Source: Planctomycetota bacterium (GTDB lineage: Bacteria; Planctomycetota; B15-G4). From it: a DNA stretch of 64,000 bases. Under the pieces are notes generated by a model. The model was not told the DNA's origin. It saw nothing but the letters and a program-made list of their open reading frames with translations, and made no database searches. Below, in pieces: positions 7,473 to 16,550 of this stretch (the first letter of the stretch is position 1; the number at the start of each line of letters is the position of its first letter). The stretch is taken from positions 1 to 64,000 of the forward strand of contig JAJDEP010000014.1 of NCBI GenBank assembly GCA_029259715.1, read 5' to 3'. The translations under genes were made by a program, and so were the position numbers.

Positions 7473-8905
7473 CACGCCTCCGCAGCGGATGAGCCGGCGG
7501 CCAGGGTCTCGATGGTGTCGAGCAGGGCGTCGATGACGGCCTCGTCGGTGCCCGGGTTCATGAGCGTGATGCGCAGCCAGCGGTGGCCGTCCACGTCGGC
7601 CTGGCTGAGATGGAAGCGGCCGTCGGCGAGCAGCGCCTGACGCAGCTGCGAATTGTGCGCGTCGTCGCCCGCGTGGCGGAAGCAGAGGATGTTCGACTCG
7701 GGGTCGCACAGCACCTCGAATCCCGGGCGGGCGGCGATGCGGCCCTGGGCCCGCCGCGTGAGGTCCACCAGGGTCTCGAGGTGCCGGGCCATGCCTGCGT
7801 CGCCGGTCACCGACAACACCAGGGCCAGCTTCAAGCCCAGCGGCGCCTTGGTGCACTCGACCTGGTGCTCCATCACGTCGACGCCGATGCGCTGGTTCTC
7901 GTCCATGACGTAGGACGCCTGCTGCCGGAAGGCGGCGGACAGGTCGCCCCGCCGACGCGTCAGCACACCCGCGCACAGAGTCGACGTCTGCAGCAGCTTG
8001 TGCGCGTCCCACACCAGCGAGTCGGCGTGCTCGAGACCCGCCAGGTGGTGACGCTCGCGCGGGCTCACCAGGGCCGATCCGCCATGGGCCGCGTCGACGT
8101 GCAGCCAGAGGTCGTGCGCGCGACAGGCCGCGCCCACCGCGGTGAGGTCGTCGTAGAGTCCGGTGGCCGTGGCGCAGGCGTTGGCGCACACCGCCATGAC
8201 CGCGCGCCCTTCGTGCACGGCACGCTCGATGGCCTGGGCCGCCTCGTCGGGTCGCAGCCGCCCGAGCCGGTCGACGGGCAGGGGCTGCAGCGCCGCCGTG
8301 CCCAGTCCCATGATCGCCACGGCCCGGGAGATGGAGTAGTGGCTCGCCGGCGGCGCCAGCACTACCGCCTCGGGGGGCGTGCCCTGCTCCCACGCCTGCG
8401 GAAAGGCCCGCGCCCGCGCCGCCAGCAGCGCGGTCAGGTTGGCCAGCGACCCGCCGTGAGTGAGCACGCCGGCTCCGCCACTCCCCGCAGCATCGTCCCA
8501 GCCCACCTTGCCCAGCATCCACTGGATCACCGCGCGCTCACACGCCGACGCCGTGGGGCCCATCTCGTACACGGACATGCCGTTGTTGAGCACGCCCGAC
8601 ACGAGGTCGGCGATCGAAGCGGCGAAATGGGGAACCGCGACCTGGTGGCACATGTAGCCGGGGTGGTGCAGGCTCGTCGCGCCGGCGAGGAAGCGGTCGA
8701 GGAATGCGGTGAAGCCCGCGTGGTCGAGGCCGCCTTCGCGCAGGCGCCGGGTCAGGTCGAGCTCATCGACCAGCACCTCGATGTCGCGCAGCTTCACCGG
8801 CCGCCCCTCGCCGCGGCGACTGCCCTCGACGAAGTCGCCCAGGGCCTGCAGGGCCGTCGTGCCCCAACGCCGCAACTCGTCGACGCTCCACTCGTGGGTG
8901 CTCAT
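7472..8905 (-). CDS. Group II PLP-dependent decarboxylase (amino-acid decarboxylase)
   Basis: This 477-residue enzyme belongs to the aromatic-amino-acid/glutamate/diaminobutyrate decarboxylase superfamily. The PLP-binding lysine is Lys303 in DAHKLLQ, the ring-stacking histidine is His189 in SHYS, and Asp271 in HVDAAHGG pairs with the pyridine nitrogen. GVLTHGGSLANLTALL forms the phosphate-binding loop. Family members release CO2 from L-amino acids; the substrate cannot be fixed by eye, and 2,4-diaminobutyrate, glutamate, aspartate or aromatic amino acids are all possible. Its length is typical. It is oriented the same way as the acyl-CoA dehydrogenase, with an 80-base gap, so cotranscription is possible but there is no functional link. 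Confidence 0.87.
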   Translation of the reverse strand: MSTHEWSVDELRRWGTTALQALGDFVEGSRRGEGRPVKLRDIEVLVDELDLTRRLREGGLDHAGFTAFLDRFLAGATSLHHPGYMCHQVAVPHFAASIADLVSGVLNNGMSVYEMGPTASACERAVIQWMLGKVGWDDAAGSGGAGVLTHGGSLANLTALLAARARAFPQAWEQGTPPEAVVLAPPASHYSISRAVAIMGLGTAALQPLPVDRLGRLRPDEAAQAIERAVHEGRAVMAVCANACATATGLYDDLTAVGAACRAHDLWLHVDAAHGGSALVSPRERHHLAGLEHADSLVWDAHKLLQTSTLCAGVLTRRRGDLSAAFRQQASYVMDENQRIGVDVMEHQVECTKAPLGLKLALVLSVTGDAGMARHLETLVDLTRRAQGRIAARPGFEVLCDPESNILCFRHAGDDAHNSQLRQALLADGRFHLSQADVDGHRWLRITLMNPGTDEAVIDALLDTIETLAAGSSAAEA

Positions 8906-8984
8906 GCCGCGGTCAGTCCTCCTGCGCTCGGGCCGCCGGTGCGCGAGCCGCCTGTGCGCGGGCCGCGCGGAGGAGGATCATGCC

Positions 8985-11405
8985 TCAGCCGCGCAGACCG
9001 CGGTAGGTCTCGTCGTCGAAGGCGTCGACCTGCACGGCGTCCCGCATGGCGCCGAAGGATTCGCGCACCAGACGGCGCTGATCGGCGGTGATCACGCCGG
9101 CATCCACGGCGCGCTGATACAGGCTCACCCGGGGCTCGGACGCCAGCTCGCCCTGCTTGACCGCCCGCTTGACCGCGTCCTCGAGGGGCAGGGTCTTGGC
9201 CACCAGCCGCAGGGCGGCTTCGAGACGGCCGAGCCCGGGGTCGTCATCGGACGGCGTGTAGGTCGAGGCCGAGAGCCGGCGGCGGGCCTCGCGGCCGTCC
9301 ATCAGCCCTTCGGCGCACGCGCGCACGAGCTTGTCCCGGGGCGGACGGTTGCCCGCGCCGAAGGGCATGGTCAGCGCCCGCAGCTTCCAGGCCACGATCC
9401 GGTTGGGCAGGTTGTCGAGCACGCCGCGCAGAGCCTCCTCGGTCTGGTGCAGCGCGTGCTCGACGCCCCAGCGCATGAAGGGGCGGTCCTTCTCGGGCGA
9501 GCCCTCGTCGAGGAAGCGCTTGAGCGTCGCCGAGCCGAGGTACATCCAGGCCAGGGCATCGGCAAGGCGGCCGCTGATCATCTCGCGCCGCTTGAGGCCG
9601 CCGCCCATGGACGCCATGGCACCTTCGGAGATGGCCGCGAAGTCCGTCGAGAGCCGACCCATGCGACCGAACAGCCGGCGGATGCCGGGCTTGGCCTCCA
9701 CCGACGCCAGGCCGCCGCCGGTGAACACCTTCACGAAGGCCCGGGCGAAACACTGGGTGGCGTGATTGATGTGGCCGAAGAAAGCGGCGTCGAAGTCCTT
9801 GAGCTGACGCGACCCCGCCGCCGCCATTTCCTTTTGAACGAAGGGATGACAGCGCACGGCCCCCTGCCCGAACACGATCAGCGTGCGGGTGAGGATGTTG
9901 GCGCCCTCCACGGTGATGCCGATGGGAATCGCCTGGTAGGCCCGGGCCAACACGTTACGCGGGCCGCGGGAGATGGCGGCGCCGGCGAGCACGTCCATGC
10001 CGTCGTTGACCACCACGCGCATGGCCTCGGTGGTGTAGGCCTTGACGATGGCGGAGGCCACCGAGGGCTTCTCGCCGGCGTCCACCGCGTCGCCGGTGAA
10101 GCGCCGCGCGGCCTCCACCACGTAGGTCAGCCCGCCGATGCGCGCCAGCTTCTCCTGCACGCCTTCGAAGCGGCCGATGGGCAGCCCGAACTGACGGCGC
10201 AGCGTGGCGTAGGCCCCCACCACCCGGGTGGTGAGCTGGGTGCAGCCCGCGGCCAGCGACGGCAGCGAGATCGAGCGGCCCGCCGAGAGACAGTCCATCA
10301 ACATGGTCCAGCCCTGCCCGGCCATGCGCGGCCCGCCGATGATGGCGTCGAGGGGCACGAACACCCCGCGCCCCCGGTTGGGACCGTTGAGGAAGGGCAC
10401 GCCCAGGGGATCGTGGCGGTCGCCGATCTCGACGCCGGCCGTGTCCGCCGGCACGAGCGCCAGGGTGATGCCGAGGTCCTCGGTCTCGCCGATGAGCTTG
10501 TCGGGGTCGCGCAGACGGAAGGCCAGGCCGATGAGCGTGGCCTTGGGGCCAAGCGTGGTGTAGCGCTTGTCCCAGTCGAGGCGGATGCCCGTCACCGGCT
10601 CGCCCTGGTAGGTGCCCTTGGTGACGACGCCCACCGCCTCCATGGCGGCGGCGTCGCTGCCGTTCTCGGGACCGGTGAGCGCGAAGCACGGGATCTCGTC
10701 GCCCGCCGCGAGCCGCGGCAGGTGGTAGTTCTTCTGCACCTCGGTGCCGTAGTGCAGCAGCAGCTCGGCGGGCCCCAGCGAATTGGGCACCATCACCGAC
10801 ACGGCCACCGTCACGCTGCGGCTCGACAACTTGGCGATGATCTCGCCGTGGGCCCGGGCCGAGAAGCCCAGGCCGCCGTAGGCCTCGGGGATGATCAGCC
10901 CGAGGAAGCCCTGCCGGCGCAGGAACTCCCAGGTGGCCTCGTCGAGGTCGCCGCGCTGGGTGATCTCCCAGTCGTCGGCCAGGGCGCACAGCTCTTCGAC
11001 GGGGCCGTCGAGGAAGTGTTGCTCGGCCGCGCTGAGCAGACGCGTCTTGGTGGCGAGCAGCTTGTTCCAGTCGGGGCGGCCCGAGAAGAGGTCGCCCTCC
11101 CAGGTGACCGACCCGGCCTCGAGGGCCGCGCGCTCGGTCTCGCTCATCTTCGGCAGGATCTTCGCCATCAGGCCGATGAGCGAGCGCGACACGACCTGCT
11201 GCCGCATGCCGATCTGCCCGAACACCACGGCCAACAACCCGAACAGTGCCACCAGCACGATGACCTGCATGCCCGACAGCCATTCGGCGCGCCAGCCCGC
11301 CCCCAGCAGCAGCGCGACGGCGATGACCCAGGCCCAGTAGCCGCGACCGTAGTAGGCCCCCGCCAAGAAGGCGACCAGGGCGGCGACGACGAGGAATGCG
11401 GTCAT
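8985..11405 (-). CDS. fadE: Membrane-anchored acyl-CoA dehydrogenase, FadE type
   Basis: At 806 residues this matches E. coli FadE (814) rather than the usual 380-residue acyl-CoA dehydrogenase. Two hydrophobic spans open the protein (TAFLVVAALVAFLAGAYYG and MQVIVLVALFGLLAVVF), followed by the dehydrogenase core with FLGLIIPEAYGGLGFSA, CFALTGPENGSDAAA and the FAD-contact region SLPSLAAGCTQ, then the FadE-specific C-terminal domain. It catalyses the first oxidation step of fatty-acid beta-oxidation, passing electrons from FAD onward to the quinone pool. I chose the ATG at 11405 because it begins the first span; earlier in-frame starts add residues lacking conserved features. Confidence 0.92.
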   Translation of the reverse strand: MTAFLVVAALVAFLAGAYYGRGYWAWVIAVALLLGAGWRAEWLSGMQVIVLVALFGLLAVVFGQIGMRQQVVSRSLIGLMAKILPKMSETERAALEAGSVTWEGDLFSGRPDWNKLLATKTRLLSAAEQHFLDGPVEELCALADDWEITQRGDLDEATWEFLRRQGFLGLIIPEAYGGLGFSARAHGEIIAKLSSRSVTVAVSVMVPNSLGPAELLLHYGTEVQKNYHLPRLAAGDEIPCFALTGPENGSDAAAMEAVGVVTKGTYQGEPVTGIRLDWDKRYTTLGPKATLIGLAFRLRDPDKLIGETEDLGITLALVPADTAGVEIGDRHDPLGVPFLNGPNRGRGVFVPLDAIIGGPRMAGQGWTMLMDCLSAGRSISLPSLAAGCTQLTTRVVGAYATLRRQFGLPIGRFEGVQEKLARIGGLTYVVEAARRFTGDAVDAGEKPSVASAIVKAYTTEAMRVVVNDGMDVLAGAAISRGPRNVLARAYQAIPIGITVEGANILTRTLIVFGQGAVRCHPFVQKEMAAAGSRQLKDFDAAFFGHINHATQCFARAFVKVFTGGGLASVEAKPGIRRLFGRMGRLSTDFAAISEGAMASMGGGLKRREMISGRLADALAWMYLGSATLKRFLDEGSPEKDRPFMRWGVEHALHQTEEALRGVLDNLPNRIVAWKLRALTMPFGAGNRPPRDKLVRACAEGLMDGREARRRLSASTYTPSDDDPGLGRLEAALRLVAKTLPLEDAVKRAVKQGELASEPRVSLYQRAVDAGVITADQRRLVRESFGAMRDAVQVDAFDDETYRGLRG

Positions 11406-11599
11406 GGGGACTCCGAGGGGCGGTACGGCGGTCATTCGGATGGGCAAGTCGCCCCACCCATAGCCCGGCGCACAGCCCCCTATGATCGCGATCGCAGGGG
11501 TCCGAACGAAGCGGACCGTCGTCGATGTTTCGGCCGGAGGGGGGCGCTTCCTGAAGATCCGCCCCCGAACGGGGACAGGCCGATGAACCGGGGCCCGGA

Positions 11600-12283
11600 C
11601 TAGGCGTCCCGGTAGCGGACCTCCTCTGGACCGCCGAGGAACTTCGGGCCGGTCCCCAGGACCGATGTGTCGAGCAGTGCCCTGCACCGCGCCAGCACCT
11701 CCCGGATCCTCACCTTGACGCCCCCCACCGTGTCCACGTCCCGGGCCGCGTAGGCGATGGCCGAATGCCCGGCCTGCCGCGCGATGTAGAGGGCTCGCTC
11801 GCAGTGGAAGCGCTGCGACACGATGACGTATTCGTCGAGCCCGAAGACCTCCTTCGCCCGGATCACCGAGTCGAGTGTGCGGAATCCCGCGTGGTCGGTG
11901 GTGATGAACTCCGCAGGGATGCCCATCGCGACCAGGTCGGCCTTCATGGCACGCGGTTCGTCGTAATCTTCGCGCGAATTGTCACCCGACACCACAAGGG
12001 CGCGGACCTTGCCGCGCTTGAACAGTTCCGCGGCCGCTTCGAGGCGGTAGTTGTAGAAGAGATTCGGTTCATCGCCGATCCACTTCCCGGTCCCGAGCAC
12101 CAGGGCGGCCGCTCGCGAGGGGACGCTGCTGACTTCGGTGTAGATGGCGCTCGTCGCCTGCTCCGACATGCGTCGATCGTTGAGCCACAGCAGCCCGCCG
12201 AGGGCGACCGCCGAGACACCCGCGATGGCCATGAGCCGTGACCACTTCCGTCGTCGCACGTGCTGCTTCGGTTCCGCCGTCAT
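11600..12283 (-). CDS. SanA/YdcF-like DUF218 envelope protein
   Basis: This 227-residue protein has one N-terminal membrane span (about residues 17-33) and a DUF218 domain of the SanA type: AAALVLGTGKWIGDEPNLFYNYRLEAA, VRALVVSGDNSREDYDEPRAMK, YVIVSQRFHCERALYIAR. E. coli SanA affects envelope barrier function and vancomycin resistance at high temperature; the biochemical activity of the family is not settled. Expected topology is a short cytoplasmic tail and a periplasmic domain. It is on the minus strand upstream of fadE and divergent from the small membrane protein at 12466. Its base composition looks slightly less GC-rich than its neighbours. Confidence 0.85.
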   Translation of the reverse strand: MTAEPKQHVRRRKWSRLMAIAGVSAVALGGLLWLNDRRMSEQATSAIYTEVSSVPSRAAALVLGTGKWIGDEPNLFYNYRLEAAAELFKRGKVRALVVSGDNSREDYDEPRAMKADLVAMGIPAEFITTDHAGFRTLDSVIRAKEVFGLDEYVIVSQRFHCERALYIARQAGHSAIAYAARDVDTVGGVKVRIREVLARCRALLDTSVLGTGPKFLGGPEEVRYRDA

Positions 12284-12465
12284 GCCCTGCGAGTCTGCCT
12301 GAGGTGCCGCCGCCCCCGGCCGCGTAAATCCAAGCGGGGAGCGCCCCGCGGCGTGGCCTCAATTCACGCTGCAATCGTCGCCTCGGCGCGCTTCGTCGGA
12401 AGTCACGGCGCCGGCGGCAGGAATTCGCGGTGCTCTCGGTAGACTGGTGGGCAGGGGGTGCCACG

Positions 12466-12909
12466 ATGATGATGGCTTCCGAAGTTTCCCCGCGGCCCCG
12501 CAAGGGTCCGGGTCGATTCCAGTGGGACAAGGGCGGTTGGTTCGGCGCCCAGGTGGGCTCCACCTGTTGGCTGCTCATCGCCGCGAGCGTGCTCGCCCCC
12601 CAGAACGGGACGGCTGGTGCGGTGGCCCTGCTTTGCTTCCTCGTGCCCAACGCGTTCGGCGTCATGCTCTACCGCAAACGCGCGACCCTGCTGCCGCACT
12701 CCGCGATCCAGGCGCTGCTCGCGGTCATCGGCCTCTTCACGACGGGTTTCATCTTCTACATCAACAAGGCGGACGTGGTGCACCTGCTCGACGACCGCCT
12801 CGGCATGGGCCGCTGGGGCTTCTACTGCGTGCCCTTCCTGTTCATCGGGATGATGTTCCTGTTCAGCGTGCAGGAGCGGCGGGCCGGGCCGGGGAGGCCC
12901 GCGTCGTGA
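12466..12909 (+). CDS. Small four-span membrane protein of unknown function
   Basis: This 147-residue protein has four predicted membrane segments (TCWLLIAASVLAP; AVALLCFLVPNAFGVMLY; AIQALLAVIGLFTTGFIFYI; FYCVPFLFIGMMFLF). The start lies in the run of ATG codons at 12466-12474, preceded by CAGGGGG about 9 bases away and a TAGACT -10-like box at 12440-12445. I do not recognise the family. It precedes the SGNH-type protein by 51 bases on the same strand, so cotranscription is possible, though that gene has its own -10-like box. Confidence 0.72.
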   Translation: MMMASEVSPRPRKGPGRFQWDKGGWFGAQVGSTCWLLIAASVLAPQNGTAGAVALLCFLVPNAFGVMLYRKRATLLPHSAIQALLAVIGLFTTGFIFYINKADVVHLLDDRLGMGRWGFYCVPFLFIGMMFLFSVQERRAGPGRPAS

Positions 12910-12960
12910 GCTGATCCCGGGCGGCAGCGTCGACCCGGGCGTTGGGTAGTATTGCCGGCG

Positions 12961-14124
12961 ATGGCGACGCCGCGACGCATCCGCCGGGTCCTGCTCGGGC
13001 TGCTGCTCTCCTACATCGCGCTCAAGACCCTGCCCGCCCCCTGGCTCTGGGTCCTGCTCGCGTGGGCGCTCCTGGCGTTCCGGCGGGCTCGCGCACCGGA
13101 GCGCACGACCGCGTCACGCGCGTCGTGGACCGCCGCTGCCGGCCTGCTGTGTCTGCTCGGTCTGATCGAAGCGGGCGTCCGCGGCGTGGACATCGCCGAG
13201 GAGTGGGGCGACGTCCCGATCCACCGCGAGGACCTCTACGAGACCGTCGACCACGACATCCTCGGCTCGGCGCCGCCGCCCGCCAGCAGCCGCATCGCGC
13301 GCAAGCACCACGGCGAGCGGGAGATCTACGCGGCCCGTTACACGTTCGACGAACACAGCCTGCGCCTCACCCCCGACTGCCGGGACACCGCCGCACAGGC
13401 AGTGCTCTTCTTCGGCTGCTCCATGACATTCGGCGAAGGCCTGCACGACGAGGAGACCCTGCCCTACCGGGTCGGAGAGGCGCTGAGCGACGACGCCTGC
13501 CTCTACAACTTCGCGCTGCACGGCTACGGCACCCACCACATGCTGGCCGCCATCGAGCACGGCATGGTCGACACCATCGTCGAGCAGGACATCGGCCACG
13601 TGTTCTACGGCCTGCTCTATCCGGCTCACCTCTATCGCCTGACCGGACAGGAGTCGTGGTTCCGGCACGGCCCGCAATACGCGCTCGGGGCGGACGGTCG
13701 GCCCGAGCACCGCGGCCACTTCGACGACGACGAGCGCGCGCACCCCTTCCTCGCGAAGGTCAAGGACCTCGCGGAGGACGCGTTGTTCGTCCGGCGTCTG
13801 CTGCGGCGCAAGCGCCCCATCGACGACGCCGACCAGCAGCTGCTGACCGCCATGGTCATCGAGGCGCGTGACCGACTCGCCGCGCGCTCGCCTGACCTCG
13901 CCTTCCACGTCCTCGTGTGGGGACGCCGCGGCTCGGACGGCGAGGACCAGGTGCTGGCATCACTCCGCGCGGCGGGCATCGGCGTCCATCCCGTGCGGGA
14001 CATCATCCCCGACTACGTGACGAACGAGGCGCGCTACGACGTGGACGCCCACGACGCCCACCCGAACGCCCTGACCACGCGCCTGGTGGCGGAATACGTG
14101 ACCGCTCTGATCCGCGGCGAGTGA
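12961..14124 (+). CDS. Membrane-anchored SGNH/GDSL-like hydrolase
   Basis: This 387-residue protein has N-terminal hydrophobic segments (VLLGLLLSYIALKTL, WLWVLLAWALLAF and AAGLLCLLGLIEAGV) and a domain with SGNH features: the serine block AVLFFGCSMTFGEGL, and a late DAHDAHPN motif giving the Asp/His pair with TTRLVAEYV after it. The central NFALHGYGTHHMLAAI resembles blocks II-III of acyl-transfer or esterase members such as AlgX/DltE relatives. A hydrolase or O-acyl esterase acting on an envelope glycan is plausible but not shown. The ATG at 12961 lies 8 bases after a TAGTAT box, so the transcript may be leaderless. Confidence 0.72.
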   Translation: MATPRRIRRVLLGLLLSYIALKTLPAPWLWVLLAWALLAFRRARAPERTTASRASWTAAAGLLCLLGLIEAGVRGVDIAEEWGDVPIHREDLYETVDHDILGSAPPPASSRIARKHHGEREIYAARYTFDEHSLRLTPDCRDTAAQAVLFFGCSMTFGEGLHDEETLPYRVGEALSDDACLYNFALHGYGTHHMLAAIEHGMVDTIVEQDIGHVFYGLLYPAHLYRLTGQESWFRHGPQYALGADGRPEHRGHFDDDERAHPFLAKVKDLAEDALFVRRLLRRKRPIDDADQQLLTAMVIEARDRLAARSPDLAFHVLVWGRRGSDGEDQVLASLRAAGIGVHPVRDIIPDYVTNEARYDVDAHDAHPNALTTRLVAEYVTALIRGE

Positions 14125-14310
14125 CGGGCAACGACCAGCGGGGCCTGTGCTGCCAACCCCCTGCCGATCGCCGCTCGCTATCCCCGACGGAAAGCGCGAA
14201 AGTGCTGCTGCACCGAGCCGATCAGCGCTCCGTCCTCTTGCCTTCAGAGCCCCGGCACAGGTGCTGCGGGCCCGGACGAGCCGCTCGTTGCGAACTCGGA
14301 AGGAAGCGCC

Positions 14311-15480
14311 ATGTTGAAACTGGGAGTCATCGGAACATCGAAGAAGCCGGACGAGCGGCGACTCCCGCTCCATCCGGATCATCTGCCGCGCCTCCCGGAT
14401 GACGTCCGCCGGCAACTGATCTTCGAGCAAGGCTATGGCAAGCCCCTCGGCATCTCGGACTCAGAGTTAGGGGCCCTGGCGGGCGGCACCGCGCCCCGCC
14501 AAGAGCTGCTCGCCGACCTCGGCGCGGTGGTGCTGCCCAAGCCACTGCAAGCGGATCTCGAGATCCTGCGCGAAGGCGGCCTGCTGTGGGGCTGGCCCCA
14601 CTGCGTGCAGCAACGCGCCATGACCCAGGTCGCCATCGATCGCAAGCAGACGCTCATCGCCTTCGAGGACATGTTCGCCTGGGGCCCCGACGGCCAGTCC
14701 GGCCGCCACACCTTCTACAAGAACAACGAGTTGGCCGGGTACTGCGGTGTGCTGCACGCGCTGCAGTTGAAGGGCATCGACGGCCACTACGGCAACCAGC
14801 GCAACACCGTCATCATCAGCTTCGGTGCGGTGAGTCGAGGGGCCATCTACGCGCTCCAGGCGCGCGGGTTCCGGGACATCACGATCTGCATCCAGCGCCC
14901 CGACCACCTGGTGCGCGAGGAGGTGCCCGGCTGCAACTACGTCCGGCTGCGCAAAGACGACCAGGGCGAACAGAATGGTCACAACGAACCCGGACTCGTC
15001 GTGGTCGAGCACGACGGGACGGAACGGCCTTTCCTCGACCTGCTCAGCGAGACCGACATCATCGTCAACGGCATCTTCCAGAACCCGGATGACCCGCTCA
15101 TGTTCGTCGGCGCCGACGACGTGTCGCGCCTCAAGCGGGACTGCCTGATCGTCGACGTGAGCTGCGACGAAGGCATGGGCTTCTCGTTCGCCAGGCCGAC
15201 CACGTTCGCCGAACCGATGTTCAAGGTCGGGACGGTGGACTACTACGCCGTCGACCACACGCCGAGCTACCTCTGGGAGAGCGCCTCCCGTTCGATCTCC
15301 GCGGCGCTCGTCGTGCACCTGGCCTCGGTGCTGGGCGGGCGCGAAGCCTGGCTCGCCAACGAGACGCTTCGACGGGCCCTCGTCATCGACGAAGGTGTCA
15401 TCCTGAATCAGAGCGTGCTCTCGTTCCAAGGACGCGACGCGGAGTATCCGCACGCGGCACGGACGGGCGCGGCGGGGTAA
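14311..15480 (+). CDS. N5-(carboxyethyl)ornithine synthase-like dehydrogenase
   Basis: This 389-residue protein belongs to the alanine dehydrogenase/transhydrogenase/saccharopine dehydrogenase fold group and most resembles N5-(carboxyethyl)ornithine synthase. It starts LKLGVIGTSKKPDERRLPLHP, has the substrate segment LWGWPHCVQQRAMTQVAID and EDMFAW, and an NAD(P)-binding Rossmann region beginning VIISFGAVSRGAIYAL. The C-terminal half carries DCLIVDVSCDEGMGFSFARPT and VDHTPSYLWESAS. Known members reductively join pyruvate to ornithine or lysine side-chain amines. A good ribosome-binding site (GGAAGGAAG) precedes the ATG. The exact product is inference. Confidence 0.75.
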   Translation: MLKLGVIGTSKKPDERRLPLHPDHLPRLPDDVRRQLIFEQGYGKPLGISDSELGALAGGTAPRQELLADLGAVVLPKPLQADLEILREGGLLWGWPHCVQQRAMTQVAIDRKQTLIAFEDMFAWGPDGQSGRHTFYKNNELAGYCGVLHALQLKGIDGHYGNQRNTVIISFGAVSRGAIYALQARGFRDITICIQRPDHLVREEVPGCNYVRLRKDDQGEQNGHNEPGLVVVEHDGTERPFLDLLSETDIIVNGIFQNPDDPLMFVGADDVSRLKRDCLIVDVSCDEGMGFSFARPTTFAEPMFKVGTVDYYAVDHTPSYLWESASRSISAALVVHLASVLGGREAWLANETLRRALVIDEGVILNQSVLSFQGRDAEYPHAARTGAAG

Positions 15481-15489
15481 GCGGCCCGC

Positions 15490-15894
15490 TCAGTCACCGG
15501 CGTTCTTGTCGCCCTCGACCATCGGCTCCCACAGCTCGACCTTGTTCTTGTCGGGGTCCATGATCCACGCGAACTTGCCGTTCTCGTGCGACTCGGGGCC
15601 CTGGATGATCTCGACGCCGCCCGCCCGCAGCTGCTCCACCATCGCGTCGAGGTCGTCGACGCGGTAGTTGATCATGAAGGGCGACGTGCTGGGGCTGAAC
15701 CACTCGCTGTCCTTGCCCGCGACGTGCCACACCGTCAGGCCGTGATCCTCGGCCTTGTCGTCGGGCCATTTCAGGATCGCGCCGCCCCAGTCTGCCAGCG
15801 TCAGGCCCAGGTGCTCCCGATACCAAGCTGCCAGTGCCGCGTGGTCGCCCTTGCTCTTGAAGAAGACCCCGCCGATTCCGGTCACCTTCGCCAT
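15490..15894 (-). CDS. VOC/glyoxalase-fold protein
   Basis: This 134-residue single-domain vicinal-oxygen-chelate protein opens MAKVTGIGGVFFKSKGDHAALAAWYREHLGL and closes with WIMDPDKNKVELWEP, giving the typical beta-alpha-beta-beta-beta pair and a C-terminal glutamate ligand. Family members include glyoxalases, fosfomycin-resistance proteins and antibiotic-binding proteins; nothing here picks one. The ATG at 15894 is preceded by GGAGGAGGG. It converges on the carboxyethylornithine-synthase-like gene, with 9 bases between stops. Confidence 0.85.
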   Translation of the reverse strand: MAKVTGIGGVFFKSKGDHAALAAWYREHLGLTLADWGGAILKWPDDKAEDHGLTVWHVAGKDSEWFSPSTSPFMINYRVDDLDAMVEQLRAGGVEIIQGPESHENGKFAWIMDPDKNKVELWEPMVEGDKNAGD

Positions 15895-16063
15895 GGTTGC
15901 CCTCCTCCTTTGCGGCTGCCCCGCGAGGAATCGCAAGACATGCGGAGCAAGCGCCTGCGCTGCCCTACCGAGGAGGCAAGCTTCTCTCGGTCGCCGCCCC
16001 GAGACAACAGGCAACTCCATGGTTGCGCTTTCGAAAGACACCACCTATGGTCAGCGCAACCAG

Positions 16064-16096
16064 GAGGTTGCCCAATGACCGAGGTTGCCCAATGAA
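16064..16096 (+). repeat. Duplicated ribosome-binding site and start, with a 6-codon leader frame
   Basis: The 15-base stretch GAGGTTGCCCAATGA occurs at 16064-16078 and again at 16081-16095. The first copy carries AGGAGG and an ATG (16075) that opens a 6-codon frame, MTEVAQ, whose TGA (16093-16095) overlaps the ATG of the SRPBCC gene at 16092. This looks like a recent duplication of a translation start that now couples the gene to a tiny leader frame. Confidence 0.6.
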
Positions 16097-16550
16097 CAAG
16101 TCAGACCAGGATCGCATCGAGAAGATCGTCGAACTCGAGGCACCCGTCTCGCGGGTGTGGCGCGCACTCACCGACCACGAAGAGTTCGGACGGTGGTTCA
16201 GGGTCAGCCTCGACGGCCCCTTCGCAGTGGGCGCTCTCACCACGGGCAACATCACGTACCCCGGCTTCGAGCACATGAAGTGGGAATCCGTGACCGAGCA
16301 ACTGGTCCCCGAGCGACTCTTCGCCTTCTCTTGGCCGCCGAGCGCTGTGGATCCTGACACCGAGTACGACGACGGAGCGAAGGTCACGGTGGAGTTCCGC
16401 TTGCAGCCCACCGACACCGGCACTCGCCTCACGATCACGGAATCAGGCTTCCTTCAATTCCCGGAATCGAAGCGACTCGAGGTGCTGCGTTCGAACCAGC
16501 AGGGTTGGGATATCCAAGCCTCGAACGTGGCCGCACATGTCGCGGACTAG
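16092..16550 (+). CDS. SRPBCC/AHSA1-type ligand-binding protein
   Basis: This 152-residue protein has the AHSA1-like START fold: IEKIVELEAPVSRVWRALTDHEEFGRWFRVSLDGPF at the front, a central beta-sheet with KVTVEFRLQPTDTGTRLTITESGF, and a final long helix (VLRSNQQGWDIQASNVAAHV). These proteins bind hydrophobic ligands or act as Hsp90 cochaperone relatives; ligand unknown. Its 3' end overlaps the ArsR gene by 14 bases. Paired ArsR-SRPBCC genes are common and the regulator usually controls the pair, although here the SRPBCC gene comes first. The local GC content looks lower than the surroundings. Confidence 0.85.
   Translation: MNKSDQDRIEKIVELEAPVSRVWRALTDHEEFGRWFRVSLDGPFAVGALTTGNITYPGFEHMKWESVTEQLVPERLFAFSWPPSAVDPDTEYDDGAKVTVEFRLQPTDTGTRLTITESGFLQFPESKRLEVLRSNQQGWDIQASNVAAHVAD

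Noticed and set aside
8709..11603. A 964-codon open frame opposite fadE
   Set aside because: Antisense shadow of a high-GC gene: the minus-strand FadE has full family motifs, and the opposite frame is His/Gly/Arg-rich with none.
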